Below are positions 1 through 11,112 of a stretch of 64,000 nucleotides of DNA, one piece after another. Position numbers and translations under genes: made by a program. Each line of letters begins with the position of its first letter. The stretch's first letter is position 1. This stretch comes from Chalara sp. BL73 (Eukaryota; Ascomycota; Leotiomycetes; Helotiales): NCBI GenBank assembly GCA_918026815.1, contig CAKJVC010000014.1:1295930-1359929 (forward strand), written 5' to 3'. A model generated the notes under the pieces. The model was not told the origin of the DNA and did no database searches. It was given only the letters and a program-made list of their open reading frames with translations.

Positions 1-1986
1 CTAATTTTAATTGACGTACATATGCGAAATGACAATGTTATATTACAATGATTCAGGGGTCGATATATCATGATAATCTTATCGTTTTCACTACATATTC
101 TGTGATCTTGTCTTAAAACACTATAGCCCCTGACTCGTTTATGTAACAAACACTCTTACGGCTTTGCTTCCCGGCCGTGGAGATAGAATAAGATTCTCGG
201 TGTAAAATTCCACTCCGCGAGACGCTGTCTCAAATAAATCTCAGCATACGCAAGGTTGAACTACACGCACATCCGCGATCTTTGACCGAAAATCGCCAAA
301 CAGTTGGCTAAAGGTTTAATGCCACCAGGGCCTCTTAAGTCTCCTAACTAGGGAATGGTTATGAGGATACTACTAGCCATTCCCCATGGTTTCAGGCTTT
401 TAGCACGGCTGTTCGAGCTTCTTTGAGAGGGGCCATGTGAAGGATATAAATCCTATTCATCCTTCTCCTTTACGGACGTCACATCCACTATTCGCTTTTT
501 ACGCGCTGGCAAGCACATAGGCAATATTGTAATTTCAGATGGTCTTGAACCAAAGATTACGACCCCAGTGAGCACAACCACTCTTTCGTTTATTAGGCCG
601 GGAGATCATGCGCATAAATATTTAGCGAAGTGATCTGTGAAGCTCGAGACACAGTCACTTGACGTAAAGTCTGGCACTGTCTGCTGAACTTCCCTTCTGG
701 GATAGTTATTCTTAATATCATCTTTTGTCGCTGAACGCTGCGGCATTTTCAATACTCCGCCGGATGCTTTACGGGTACCACTGGTGTCACAGTATCTCAA
801 TCTATTCAACGTGATGGTGTAGCAAATGGGATGTGTGCTGGTGAGGGTGCCCGTCCTAAGATATTTTGAGCCTGTGGCTGTTACAGCATATTCGTGGTTT
901 CGATCTGTATTTACAACTATATGCTCAAGCCTACTCCGCAATACGTAATTCCCTTGGGAAATCGAGAACTTAGAGCGTAAATGGTCTTTCGATCCGAACT
1001 GTTGCTTGCTTCGTGAGTGTATCACACTCATTTCTCGACGGTTGCAAGTCTGAATCAATAAATTACGTATCTGCACAACCTGATAGATACAAAACTTACA
1101 AAATAAAGCACTGTAGGTGTGCTGTTGAGGGCGGAGAGCGTATGATTGGCTTGAGTGGAGATGATGTAAGCATAGGGGGTCCGCACCAGATCTGGCGGGT
1201 TGTTCCCCGGCGCCAGCACTAGCTTCAGGGGGGGTTTCAAACGCTAAAGCCCCTTTTAAGGGGAAGTAACCGTTCACTGCCAATTTTATAAAGTCAACAA
1301 ACAAGATAACAAAAGAATTATTACTATTTATATACTCCCATGTACAATATTGCTCATCCTGTGCCCAGCCAGACACACGCCCACTTAGGAGCACAGACTG
1401 TTGCTCTCTGGTACATGATAAGGGCAAGTTTCAGTACTCCAATTAAGTCTTTTATTTACACCCTTCATCCTGATTATAAGTTTAAGGGCATACTTTCTAA
1501 CTTCGTGGCTTCAATCGCTTGAACCTCTTATTAATGCTATTTACAAATTATTCTGCGTCAATCAGATGAAATCTACTTGGCAAGACTACACAGTGGAGAT
1601 AAGTTCATGACTTCATCTAGTGTCGCATCTACGTCTGCAAAATTTTCTTTTTTCTTCAATCGCACAGAATTTGTTGAACAATGGTCCCATAGATTGCCAA
1701 TAAGCAAGCCGACAATGTCGTGCATGCCAATGTACCAATGCAGGCCCCCGTCATCCTCCCCAATGCCATATTCCTATTCCGAGGTCTCCGATTTTCAAGA
1801 TCAGCAAGTCAACACAACATGGTAAAACCCCATTGGTATTTAAGCTCCGAAGGCCCTGTCTCGTCGTTCTCATGAAGCTCTCGAAATGATATCAATTCCC
1901 ATCTTTGAACGGTAATATCTTCTGGCCTGAATATTCAGTTCCAAACTATAGAACTTTTGTATATTTGATGGCAGTTTTGGCTGAGA
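1..1986. other. No recognisable gene
   Basis: I recognise nothing here. The minus strand holds an open frame of 273 codons (1427 down to 606), but its composition (His, Ser, Thr and Cys rich, no motif, no hydrophobic core pattern) does not look like a conserved protein, and no splice-extended relative is evident. The region is moderately AT-rich and resembles the decayed flank of the O-methyltransferase remnant that follows. Confidence 0.4.
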
Positions 1987-3325
1987 ATGACGCCTAACAA
2001 TGCAGCAAATGGAGTTACTACCGCAGCAAATAGCTTCAATGGCGACCCTATCAGTCTGAAGAAATTGCTTGCACAGGTTGATCATCTTCGTTCTTTAATA
2101 GTCACACCAACGGATGCAGTATTGTCGAAATCTGAACAAGGAAGGAGTTACAGATCCCTTCTTATATGTACTCTTCTTTTCCTTATGATAGTTTAACACG
2201 ATTAGCGCGTTGTTGCCTCTGATCGATTCAGGAGCGTTCGTGAACATATCTCAACATGAGCCTATAGAGGCAGCTGACCTTGCTGCATCGATAGGCATTG
2301 AGAAATCAGTGATATGTAAGTCTGCACAGATTTTGATTTATATAAGGTATTATGTTGAATTAAGTTGCTACGCAGTAAGAGCATTGAGATTGACTACTAT
2401 GAATGGCGTGGCGGAAGAAGCTAAGCCGGTTGTTTTTAAGCAAAATGTCTATTCCTTCGTATGCCTCAAAGAGGGGCTAGTGGTGCTATTCCGAATGAAG
2501 TCAGTGTGTTATAGCTTTCCATCGCCAAAGCCAATTCCAGTTCAGCGTTGATAGCCCAGTCAGTCTTATCAAGCTCCCCAAATACTTCAAAACGCACACT
2601 CGTCAAAAATCACACTATGTTTTCGTCCATGGCCTCCAAGGGAAAACTTATTTCGGGCTCTATCCCACAACACACGTCGACTCCGCTCGTTCAACGCAAC
2701 CATGTCCTGCTTGAGATCGCAAAAGAGGATCCTGGTGGCTTTGGCGCCAAGATGATCGTGCAGGATCGTGCCGATACGATTGCCACGCTGAAGCCAGAGG
2801 ATATCCCGGGGATTGAGGGAATAGCATATAATATCTTTGAGTCGCAGCCAGTAAAGAGTATGTTGACTGGCAATATCTGTGGAGGCTAACACTGATCATA
2901 CGGATAGACGCGTACTTTTACTTGCTCCGTAGAGTCTTACATGACTTTTATGATCCGGTGTGCGTCAGGATTCTCAAGAATATCACCGAGGCATGGGACA
3001 GACATTAAGGTTGATCATTTCTGACATGCGTATGTACTTAGAAATCTTCAAAAGGAACGTTACAAGCGAACCCAGGGATTGGTAGGTTAGTTTTAAGATC
3101 GGATTTACTGACGAGATGTATTGTAATAGTCGTGCCAGATAAGACTGAAGTTCGGGGAGACAAAACAGTATACTGGATGGACTCCTCATGATGATAATTA
3201 ACGGTAAGGAAAGGACGAAGGCAGACTTCGATGAGATTGCTGCAGCAGGACTGGAGATCACTAAAGTCTGGAAATATCCTTATGGGACAAACGTAATGAT
3301 TGAGTGTAAACTCAAACAATCCTAG
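1987..3325 (+). pseudogene. O-methyltransferase (Methyltransf_2, COMT-like), decayed
   Basis: Pieces of a fungal SAM-dependent O-methyltransferase appear in the right order but in changing frames. They are an N-terminal helix (KKLLAQVDHLRSLIVTP) at 1987 onward, a dimerisation/winged-helix part (LPLIDSGAFV...AADLAASIGIEKSVI) near 2213-2312, then after a likely intron RALRLTTMNGVAEEAKP near 2382-2435. Next come the SAM-pocket part LLEIAKEDPGGFGAKMIVQD near 2709-2766, a GT-AG intron (about 2860-2909) followed by AYFYLLRRVLHDFYDPVCV, and the C-terminal part NGKERTKADFDEIAAAGLEI near 3200-3260. Breaks include a shift near 2205, loss of the Gly-rich SAM loop before 2700, a shift near 2991 and a stop at 3088-3090. 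The family usually has about 400 residues acting on phenolic or polyketide hydroxyls. No biosynthetic neighbours remain, so this is probably a relic. Identity is fairly sure and inactivity is likely. Confidence 0.75.
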
Positions 3326-4241
3326 TTCTGTGAACAGGGAAATTACGATATAGGATTTCCATTCGCGAGGTTGCGAGTCAGATAATTTATCACAGCTGCT
3401 AGACTTCTGGTGGCCGAGCAATCAAAGGCCGTCCAGATTGCGTTTCTTTTTGCTTTATCAGCAAGAACTTAGATCTTTCTTCTAGAAAATGGAATAGTTA
3501 ATCAATGCTATGACAAACGATAGTCTTTAGTTGTGAGAAAACTTACGTAGGCTAACTGATAGTTTAGCTGGAGATTGCGGTGTTGAGACTATGTCTATCG
3601 TTGAGGATCACCCCTTCCCAGAATCCAACCTCGCTCACAGCAATTACTGAATCAAGGCTTGTTGCATACCTTTATATCGTACAGCTGCGATTCAACCCTG
3701 GTCGACCAAGGTAGAGGTATTCGAGCTCCAGGGCTGGCTTCGCTCCGCATGTACCTTGATTGGGACTAATGCTTTCCTGACCAGGAGGCCTAAATTATGG
3801 GTTTGAACGTACACGAACGGCCCCTACATCTAAATTTAACATAGGCGGGTGCATCACGCCAGCCCTGGGAGACTATCGAAGAGCTTTAAGGAGAAAAGAG
3901 AAGCTAGAACAAGCGAGAGGTGATGCGAACACTTTTCACCACATGCATAGACGTGGAATATGGAATCAAAGCATGAGAAAACTGAGATGCTTGCTTGGTA
4001 AGCGTGGCTCATAAATATTAGCTAAGCCAGCCATCACCAATTCGTGTATAGCTATATCTACCCACTTCTTTCCCATCTATGTCTACTAGACAGAGCTGCC
4101 CATCTCATGTCATTGGATATTTGATCTTTTAAGCAAAAGCAATGCCCTATCATAAAAAAAAGTCGCTGCAAGCTCCTACAGGCTCATATGACCGGCATTC
4201 CAGCGAATGCGAATAGCCAAAACCCTTGCAGGTAGCTGGGT
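3326..4241. other. Intergenic, no gene seen
   Basis: About 0.9 kb between the O-methyltransferase relic and the 3' end of the NAD kinase gene. I see no coding sequence with recognisable motifs, no tRNA and no clear repeat. It must contain the 3' untranslated region and polyadenylation site of the NAD kinase gene, which runs toward it. Confidence 0.5.
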
Positions 4242-6236
4242 CTACATGGCAAGCATGTTGCTCATTTGTCGTCTTAAGGGACTTGCACTTATACTACTCT
4301 CTTCCGAGCCGTAAAAGCCAGAGTCCGTATCGATATCCCATTCCACCTCTTCTTGCTTGTTCTCCTCCGCACCATCCCACCCTTTTTGCGTCGCGCCTCT
4401 GGTATTCCATTGCAGCGTTCGCGAGACGCTGTCGAACCAGTCATTCCCGGTCTTGACAACGGTAGGAAATGGGTATTGTGAGGCGGCGATAGTAACGTGA
4501 TCTCCTTGTCGCAGCTCAACGCGACCCTTGCCGTCAAAGGAACAATAAGCGGTCGCGCGAGAATTGCGTGGGATGGAAACGCGGAGGAGGAGCGTATCTG
4601 AGAGGATCATCGGCCGAAAGGAAAGGGTGTGCGGGCAGATGGGCGTAAGAAGGATGGCAGGGATATCTGGGTGCACGAGAGAGCCGCCCGCCGATAGAGA
4701 GTAGGCGGTAGACCCGGTAGGGGTAGAGAAAATACAACCATCGGCTTGAACGACAGTTAACAGCTCGTTGTCACCATACAGCTCAAGATTGGAGATGTAA
4801 GATGAAGGTCCTCTATCGATGACAAGCTCGTTCAGGACCTCATACTGTTCTGCTTCGTCCATCTCGTTGCCTTCTGAACCATCACGGTAAACAGTGCAAG
4901 TGAAACGCATACGAAGATTGACGCGCATGCCTTCTTCTCCCATCACCTTATTCAAGCTTTCTTTGAATTGATCATACTTGAAGTTAGTCAGAAATCCCAA
5001 GCTGCCCAAACTGAATGACAGAATCGGGGGCACGATGCGTTGAAATAACCAAGACGTAAACAGAACTGTGCCATCTCCCCCAAGCGTCAGAACCAAGTCG
5101 AACTTTTCTGGTTGGCTCCAGCAGAGATCAGGTGTCCAGTACTTGAGAAGATGCTGGAATCGGGGTTGCTCCTCTAACATTTGGGCTGCACCAAATCGCT
5201 TTGAATTCCGTAGTTTCGCGTCGACATAGACGGTTACACCCAGATCTGAACCATAACGGGGAGTGCTCATCAACCATTGTGCCAGATCTTTCGTCAGATG
5301 AACTAATTGGTTGTCTCTCGCTTTTGTGACGATCATAACGTTCCGCACCGCTCGCTTGATAGGCCGTCTCTGAAGTTGTTTGGAGACCTCTCGGACACCT
5401 GTTGCGGTCTGCATAAGTCGGGAATGTGACATGCCCTCATCTTGCTTTATCTCGTCCAACACCTTATCAATATTCACGGCATCATCGAATCGCTGATGAT
5501 AGAAACATGGCGATGTTAATGCAGCAAATCGCGGGGTATTGGGAGAATTTCTGTTTGCAAGATCCGACAAAGCCGCTGATAGTTTCTGAGAGGACGCCGT
5601 TCCTGGACGGTCACCCACTGGTGCTATCATGCTGGATAGTGTACTCGCCAACGATAATCCGTGAGGATTGTTATTTCTTCTGACCGAGGCCAAAGCTTTC
5701 ATCAATGTCTGCTGAGGAATTGATTCAACAGACAAGGCGTTCTTGCGGTGGCCTGGATTGAAGACAGTGGTGGCTTTTGAGGGAAATAAGGGTGATGAAG
5801 GCAATGAAGTCGTATCGTTGGAAGAATTCTCTACTGGCGTAGAAGTGGAGAAAGAGGGATGGGAGGCATCCTTATTACCGTCGTCCGAGGGATGGGTTGT
5901 GGTGTTCAAGGATCCAAGTTGTTGGGCGTATTCTCGAGCGAACGAATCACCTATTTTGGGTATAGAGCATCCATTTGTGTTGGCGGAGGCAGTTTGTGGA
6001 TCACCTTCGTCAATAGTTCGTAAAGGGAGGTTATGGAACTTTGTGAGAGCGGGATGAATTGAAGTTGGAGAACGGATGTCCGACATAATGAAGTGGTGGA
6101 ATGGAAGTTTCGGGAAAGTGAGATGGATATCGGGGTTAGTGAATGTTCCGCCCGAGTCTAGCGGGGGGGATGACGAGGATGCTGATGCTGATGAAGATAA
6201 ATGCAGGGAAGTTGAATGAATCCCGGGTTGGATCAA
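4242..6236 (-). CDS. NAD(+)/NADH kinase (Utr1/Yef1 type)
   Basis: ATP-dependent kinase that phosphorylates NAD(H) to NADP(H), the entry point to the cellular NADPH pool; the fungal Utr1-like form is mainly cytosolic. The single uninterrupted frame gives 664 residues. Residues 1 to about 280 are a low-complexity Ser/Thr/Pro-rich extension usual in filamentous fungi. The catalytic core then shows the family motif GGDGT (about residue 385) in LVLTLGGDGTVLFTSWLFQ, followed by SLGSLGFLTNF, and the NAD-binding stretch ADGCIFSTPTGSTAYSLSAG (about residue 498). A C-terminal beta domain has FDGKGRVELRQGD. No transit peptide is obvious, so I prefer the cytosolic Utr1 type over mitochondrial Pos5. The start chosen is the first ATG of the frame; an inner Met (MSDIRSPTSIHPALTKFHNL, about residue 51) is a possible alternative. 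The C-terminus is acidic. The gene is intact. Confidence 0.95.
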   Translation of the reverse strand: MIQPGIHSTSLHLSSSASASSSSPPLDSGGTFTNPDIHLTFPKLPFHHFIMSDIRSPTSIHPALTKFHNLPLRTIDEGDPQTASANTNGCSIPKIGDSFAREYAQQLGSLNTTTHPSDDGNKDASHPSFSTSTPVENSSNDTTSLPSSPLFPSKATTVFNPGHRKNALSVESIPQQTLMKALASVRRNNNPHGLSLASTLSSMIAPVGDRPGTASSQKLSAALSDLANRNSPNTPRFAALTSPCFYHQRFDDAVNIDKVLDEIKQDEGMSHSRLMQTATGVREVSKQLQRRPIKRAVRNVMIVTKARDNQLVHLTKDLAQWLMSTPRYGSDLGVTVYVDAKLRNSKRFGAAQMLEEQPRFQHLLKYWTPDLCWSQPEKFDLVLTLGGDGTVLFTSWLFQRIVPPILSFSLGSLGFLTNFKYDQFKESLNKVMGEEGMRVNLRMRFTCTVYRDGSEGNEMDEAEQYEVLNELVIDRGPSSYISNLELYGDNELLTVVQADGCIFSTPTGSTAYSLSAGGSLVHPDIPAILLTPICPHTLSFRPMILSDTLLLRVSIPRNSRATAYCSFDGKGRVELRQGDHVTIAASQYPFPTVVKTGNDWFDSVSRTLQWNTRGATQKGWDGAEENKQEEVEWDIDTDSGFYGSEESSISASPLRRQMSNMLAM

Positions 6237-8035
6237 TTATGGAATCAATAATCTACAGTCGAGCACTTTGAAAGGATGAGTTTGCCTAACTTTGAATTGT
6301 TCAAATATTCCGGGGCTTGAGTGTGCTGTGACAGTGTTTCTTTGTGTGGTGCTTTATTGAATTTAAAGATCTGAGGAATGCTATATGTAGTCAGCAGCTG
6401 ACCGCTTCTATACTCTGAAGCACTATTTCCGGCGCCAACTATTCACTTCGATTGATCACACAACGACGCCGTCCATGTGGCAATGTGCTCGCGGTTTGAT
6501 TGATTTGCGACCATTGATGTAAGGTACCGTTGGTCCCAGCGAACTGGTGCATGCGGGGCAGTACATACCTGACGGGGGGCCTTAGCTGAAAGCGATAGCC
6601 GAAGATAGCTGCAGATTGCTCGCGAACGATGTCGAAATTGGCCTGCAGATGCAGTGTACTGTGTGACAAGCAGATACAAGGTGTGCCCTGGGGTTGGTGA
6701 ACAAGTGGCGCCTGGGATATAAAAGAGAGCTAATGCAGAGGCAGTGACTGTGGGCGCAGATGAACAAGACAAAGTCGACAAATCGCGATGACGATGGCGG
6801 GTAATTGTGACAAGAGAGTGACGAATATCAAGAGGGCGGCAAATGAGGGTATCTCGCTGGGAAGAGCTGTTGGAAAGAGGATGCTGTCTATGAACCGGTC
6901 TATAAACAAAAGGACGCCGCAAAATGCAATTAAATGATCTATGGAGAAGAATGGCACATGGAGGATGAAAATAAACGAATGAAGGTCGGTCGAAATGAAG
7001 TGCACAAGCTACCAGAGCTTTGCTTAGAGATAGAGAGCTGGTACTTGGGTCTGGTGGTGAAGACTAAGGGAGCGCCAGCACAGATGGACCCTCGATTCAT
7101 CTTATACAGAGCCATGACCACGACCATGGGCCACGACCGCGACCCGCCTCCTCGTTGCAGTTGGGTTCAGAATTATTCTTGCCTTGTATCAAAAGTCACG
7201 ATGCGCCAGAGCTAGCGTTTTCAGTGTGTGGAGCTGCCTCCAGCTGGGCCAAGTCTGGGTATGTATCCATACCAAGGAATACTCCAAGCCAAAACTCGTA
7301 CCATTTGCCATCATGGAGCCCCTACAAGTCACATCCTACAGGAGCTTGAGCAAGCGGAAGCGACCCAAGGGACAAATCCGGCAGAGGAGAGCACAGCATG
7401 AAGATGTTTGGAGTTGCGAAGTCTGGACGGCCAAACACGAGGTTGTGGCTGGGAGCAAGGTCTTGATAGGAAACTCAGCCGGCAGATCATACATTCATGG
7501 GACGGCCAAGACCCATATCACTTACTTGATCCCACCCTGCAGAAAGCTTCACCATCTGAACCTCCAGTAGCCAACCAGTCTTCGTTAATTTCACTCCCCC
7601 ACCGTTCAAAAATAGAAGTTCTGTCTTATCACATCCTGAATTTTGCTTTGGGTCAATGATGGTAGAAACCTCGCTTGTTATCTTCAATTCGCTGTTGTGG
7701 AAAATCGGGAGCCTCTTTGAAACATCGGCGCCGTTGGTTGTCAGACCGCCACGGGTGAAGCGGCAGAACCCTTTTCACTGACTAGCCAAGGGAACAGCAG
7801 GATTTTACAATCTCTTCATAAGCTTCTTGAATGGACCAGTTGTGCGGTCCGAGCCTAGCCTTTCTCCGTACTCAAGCAGCCGCCTTATGATGGCCGAGTA
7901 CCTACAGGTTCTTTGATTTCTGCAATCCTTCCTCTATTGATGCAGGAGATTAGCGATCTTACCACCCTTTCTTGCGAGGTTTCCGGTTACGTGGACTATT
8001 AAAGCGAGCTGATAAAGACGCAAACAATATCCAAC
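6237..8035. other. Intergenic: NAD kinase upstream region and RRP46 3' flank
   Basis: 1.8 kb between two minus-strand genes. The part next to 6237 should hold the NAD kinase promoter and 5' leader. Open frames here are short (up to about 160 codons), overlap on both strands and show no family motif. I found no supported gene. Confidence 0.5.
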
Positions 8036-8876
8036 TCATTTCTTCCATCGAAGATCCTGTTTGACTTTCTCTGATAAAACAGATTTGACAAACATAATCA
8101 TGCCGCCGTCTCTTTCGTCCAATACATTGTCTTGCATAGAATCCGCTGACGGCGTTTCATCACAACATATGCGCCGCCCAACATCATAAACCCCGTTCCA
8201 CTCCTCCATTGTGAATGTTCCCTCGCTCTCGGCGACTAATAGCTCACCGTGAGAGGTGAAAGCCAACACGTGGACAGAATCAGCCTTTTGAATATCTTGT
8301 AAGGTTGGATTTCGGAGTATTCCCTCCGATGTAATCGCGAGAAGAACTGATGTCAAGACCATGGCAAGGGGTAAGGAAGCGGATAACAGAGCAAGGATTG
8401 ACGTTTGAAGAAGTGCTGGTAGAATAGGCAAGTTCTGTTCTAGTCAGCATCCGCCGTCGAGTTATCCAGATTCACGTACCATATTGGCATGAACGAGCTT
8501 TGATCCCGCGTTATCATCTTCAGGAGTATTTGTAACCTGCAGCGTGACTTGTATAAGGGTTCGAGGGAAACTGTGAATGAGGATAATCTGGCTAAGGGTT
8601 GACTGAAGAATTGATTCTAGATGCCGTTCCCGCGTGCCTAGATGCACCAGTTAGAAGCGATTCAAAAATCAACGCACAGCAAATACCTCCAACTCCAGCT
8701 GCAGGTCTTACTACCACCTCTACGGCAGCTTCTTCCGGGAGTTCATCGCGTCTTTGAATTTCAATCGGGCCATTGACAGCTCCAATCACAGTGTATCCGC
8801 TCTGTGAGAATGATGCAGAGCCATCTGCGCGATGGAGAGGTGAAAGTATCGCGGTGGGCTCTGGTGAGCTACCCAT
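8036..8876 (-). CDS. RRP46: Exosome core subunit Rrp46 (RNase PH-like)
   Basis: Subunit of the nine-protein ring of the RNA exosome, which processes and degrades RNA 3' to 5' in nucleus and cytoplasm; in eukaryotes the RNase PH-like ring subunits are structural. Three exons, 8876-8687, 8637-8480 and 8434-8036, sum to 747 bases (248 residues). Exon 1 carries AILSPLHRADGSASFSQSG and GAVNGPIEIQRRDELPEEA, the N-terminal signature of Rrp46. Exon 3 carries NLPILPALLQTSILALLSAS, the RNase PH helix normally found here. I start at the ATG at 8876 because similarity begins just after it (residues 7 onward); an upstream in-frame ATG at 8945 would add 23 residues with no resemblance. The second intron has two close acceptor AGs; only the one giving NMNLPIL keeps frame. 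Its promoter is shared with the divergent RRD1 gene. Confidence 0.9.
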
Positions 8877-9115
8877 GATTGTAGTTGGCAGTTCAAGAAG
8901 CTGCAAGGTTCTAAAGCGCGTCTCTGCAGGCTTACAGTCCGTCAACAGGATTGAGAAATGTCACTAACCTTTTGATGACTCTCCAAGTAACTTTTCTACA
9001 GGACGACTTTAAAATGCGGATTGTCCCGCGCCAAGACTTGCCCCACGCTGATTATCAACATCAACCATTGAAGCTTCAAAGCAACACCTTCTCCCGTAAC
9101 AATAAAGGACATAGA
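8877..9115. promoter_or_regulatory. Shared divergent promoter, RRP46 / RRD1
   Basis: Only about 240 bases separate the two start codons chosen, so the core promoters and both 5' leaders must overlap here. No TATA box is obvious, as usual for fungal housekeeping genes. If the upstream alternative starts (8945 on the minus strand, 8951 or 9014 on the plus strand) were used, the gap would nearly vanish, which is another reason to prefer the inner starts. Confidence 0.55.
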
Positions 9116-10414
9116 ATGCCTTCAACTACAGAAACCCCTGGTAACGACACGAGAGGAAAGGCTGAAGGTATCCCGAATCTACGAGACCGATTACCAAAGC
9201 TACAGCCTCGTCGTAAGCTAGTTCCCCCTTCCAATCCGCTTCCTGTTCCAGAGACTCCAAATCTGCCGCCTCCCCCAGAGCCGTCTACCATAGTCTTCCA
9301 GAAGCCAACACGGCGCATTCTCTCATCTCAAGACCATGATACTTTTCTCGCATCGCCCACTTATAAACTACTTCTGGCATTTGTATTTGGCCTCACAGAT
9401 TCTGTTGTCGACACTCCAGTTTCTGCAGTGTCCTCAAACGACCTGAGTCCTGCAGTCAGAAATATTCTTGAAATCCTCGATAAGGTTGAAGATGTTGTAA
9501 GCCGCAGTCCGCCAGAAAACCAAGGTGACTCGCGGTTCGGAAATAAAGGCTTTAGAGACTTCTTGGATCTTGCCACAAAAGAACATATCGAATGGCACAA
9601 ACATTTAGGCGTACCGTCTAGTGCTGCCATCACCGAGGTATCTACATACTTCCTACAGTCATTTGGAAATCGCACAAGGATAGATTACGGGTCTGGACAT
9701 GAGTTAAACTTCATGTTATGGTTATTATGCCTTTATCAAATACGTATCATCGCCCCATCGGATTTTCGAACTCTGGTTTTGAAGGTCTTTACACGATATC
9801 TCACCCTCATGAGACTTATCCAATCAACGTATTACCTAGAGCCTGCTGGGTCGCATGGTGTATGGGGTCTTGATGATTATCAATTCCTTCCGTTCCTCTT
9901 TGGAGCTTCTCAGCTCCTACACCACCCATATATCCGGCCTCTCTCAATACACCAGAGTTTTATCTTGGAGGAATATGGAAAGGACTATTTATATCTAGGT
10001 CAAGTAAACTTCGTCAATAGCGTCAAGAATGTCGAGGGTCTAAGATGGCACAGCCCCATGCTCGACGATATCTCGTCCGCAAAATCTTGGAGCAAAGTCG
10101 AGGACGGAATGCGCCGGATGTTCGTGGCAGAGGTACTCAAGAAACTTCCCGTAATGCAGCACTTCCTCTTTGGCTCTCTAGTTCCAGCCGAAGAAGGGAT
10201 GAGTAAGGAAGAGGAATATGGCGTTAAGAGCGAAGATGAAGAGCCAGAGGGAGGAGAGATAATTGTCATGAAGGATGGAATGAGGCATGTACACCAGATG
10301 AACAGCTGGGGTGATTGTTGTGGCATCAAAGTCCCCAGCAGCGTGGCGGCAGCAGAAGAGATGAAGAAGAGGATGAGAGGCGGCGAGGGATTGAGGAGAA
10401 TACCGTTTGATTAG
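9116..10414 (+). CDS. RRD1: PP2A phosphatase activator (PTPA), Rrd1-type
   Basis: Peptidyl-prolyl isomerase-like chaperone that activates PP2A and PP2A-like catalytic subunits. One exon; from the ATG at 9116 it gives 432 residues. The frame is open from 8951, but conserved sequence starts with IPNLRDRLPKLQPRRKLVPP, so the inner Met is preferred. Family signatures are GSGHELNFMLWLLCL and GVWGLDDYQFLPFLFGASQL (substrate and ATP pocket regions), then YLYLGQVNFVNSVK and WSKVEDGMRRMFVAEVLKKL, ending with SWGDCCGIKVPSSVAAAEE. An acidic insert (EEEYGVKSEDEEPEGGE) precedes the tail. The long C-terminal extension favours Rrd1 over the shorter Rrd2, though I cannot run the tree. It sits about 23 kb from PPE1, a second PP2A regulator. 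The gene is intact. Confidence 0.9.
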   Translation: MPSTTETPGNDTRGKAEGIPNLRDRLPKLQPRRKLVPPSNPLPVPETPNLPPPPEPSTIVFQKPTRRILSSQDHDTFLASPTYKLLLAFVFGLTDSVVDTPVSAVSSNDLSPAVRNILEILDKVEDVVSRSPPENQGDSRFGNKGFRDFLDLATKEHIEWHKHLGVPSSAAITEVSTYFLQSFGNRTRIDYGSGHELNFMLWLLCLYQIRIIAPSDFRTLVLKVFTRYLTLMRLIQSTYYLEPAGSHGVWGLDDYQFLPFLFGASQLLHHPYIRPLSIHQSFILEEYGKDYLYLGQVNFVNSVKNVEGLRWHSPMLDDISSAKSWSKVEDGMRRMFVAEVLKKLPVMQHFLFGSLVPAEEGMSKEEEYGVKSEDEEPEGGEIIVMKDGMRHVHQMNSWGDCCGIKVPSSVAAAEEMKKRMRGGEGLRRIPFD

Positions 10415-11112
10415 GATACCCAAGAACACAATCGAAAAGTCAAGATTAATTGCTAAGGCCGACAACTATTAAATACTGCAAAACTGTTCGAGTTTTTTTT
10501 TTTCAGATAGGATGATTAGCGCTATCTCTGTCTCCGGGTTTATCAAATGCGTGCCTACTTCACTCAACTCCTTTTATAACTACATATCTCCACAGATAAA
10601 TAGATTCTATTAATTCTTATCACGCTGGAATCCCACAAATTTTTATGGTCGCCCATTCCAGGGTGTACCAAATTATAAATTAGCTGACCAAAAATCTAGA
10701 ACGCCACCGTGGCCAATATTTTAGCACCAAATCATAAGCACTGGATCTCCTTAACTAGAAACAGGTACTGAGTATACCAGGTACCAATATACGAACATGG
10801 CTTCACAAGCACTAGAGCATACCAGCACCAAGGACAGAGAGCATAGCAAATATTTGCCCTATTAGACTGGTTTTCTGTACCAGCCTAAATAAAGCTGAAT
10901 GGCATTCTCAAAGTTTCTAGGCGTAACCATTTACTGAACCTTAAAGAATGGTCTAAGATGTATAGATAGTGATAGAAATCGGTAATCAACTCTGTGCAAA
11001 ACAATCAAACGGCCTGCCCAACCACAATATAAACTCCTCTTGCATGTCTCAACTGCAAAATTCCCCTCTATTTTGCTGACAAAAAAAAAAAGCTTCAAGG
11101 CAGCGCCTCAAT
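10415..11112. other. Convergent 3' region between RRD1 and ags1
   Basis: 700 AT-rich bases between two converging genes. It includes T and A homopolymer runs (T13 near 10493-10505 and an A run near 11081-11091), consistent with 3' untranslated regions. No gene was seen. Confidence 0.55.

Noticed and set aside
606..1427. Minus-strand open frame of 273 codons
   Set aside because: No recognisable motif, biased composition, and no supporting splice or start context; likely chance or decayed sequence.
6443..7005. Overlapping minus-strand frames upstream of the NAD kinase gene
   Set aside because: They are His/Ser/Cys-rich, mutually overlapping, lack motifs, and lie where the NAD kinase promoter is expected.
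7184..7570. 128-codon plus-strand frame in the NAD kinase/RRP46 gap
   Set aside because: No family resemblance and a competing antisense frame; not supported as a gene.
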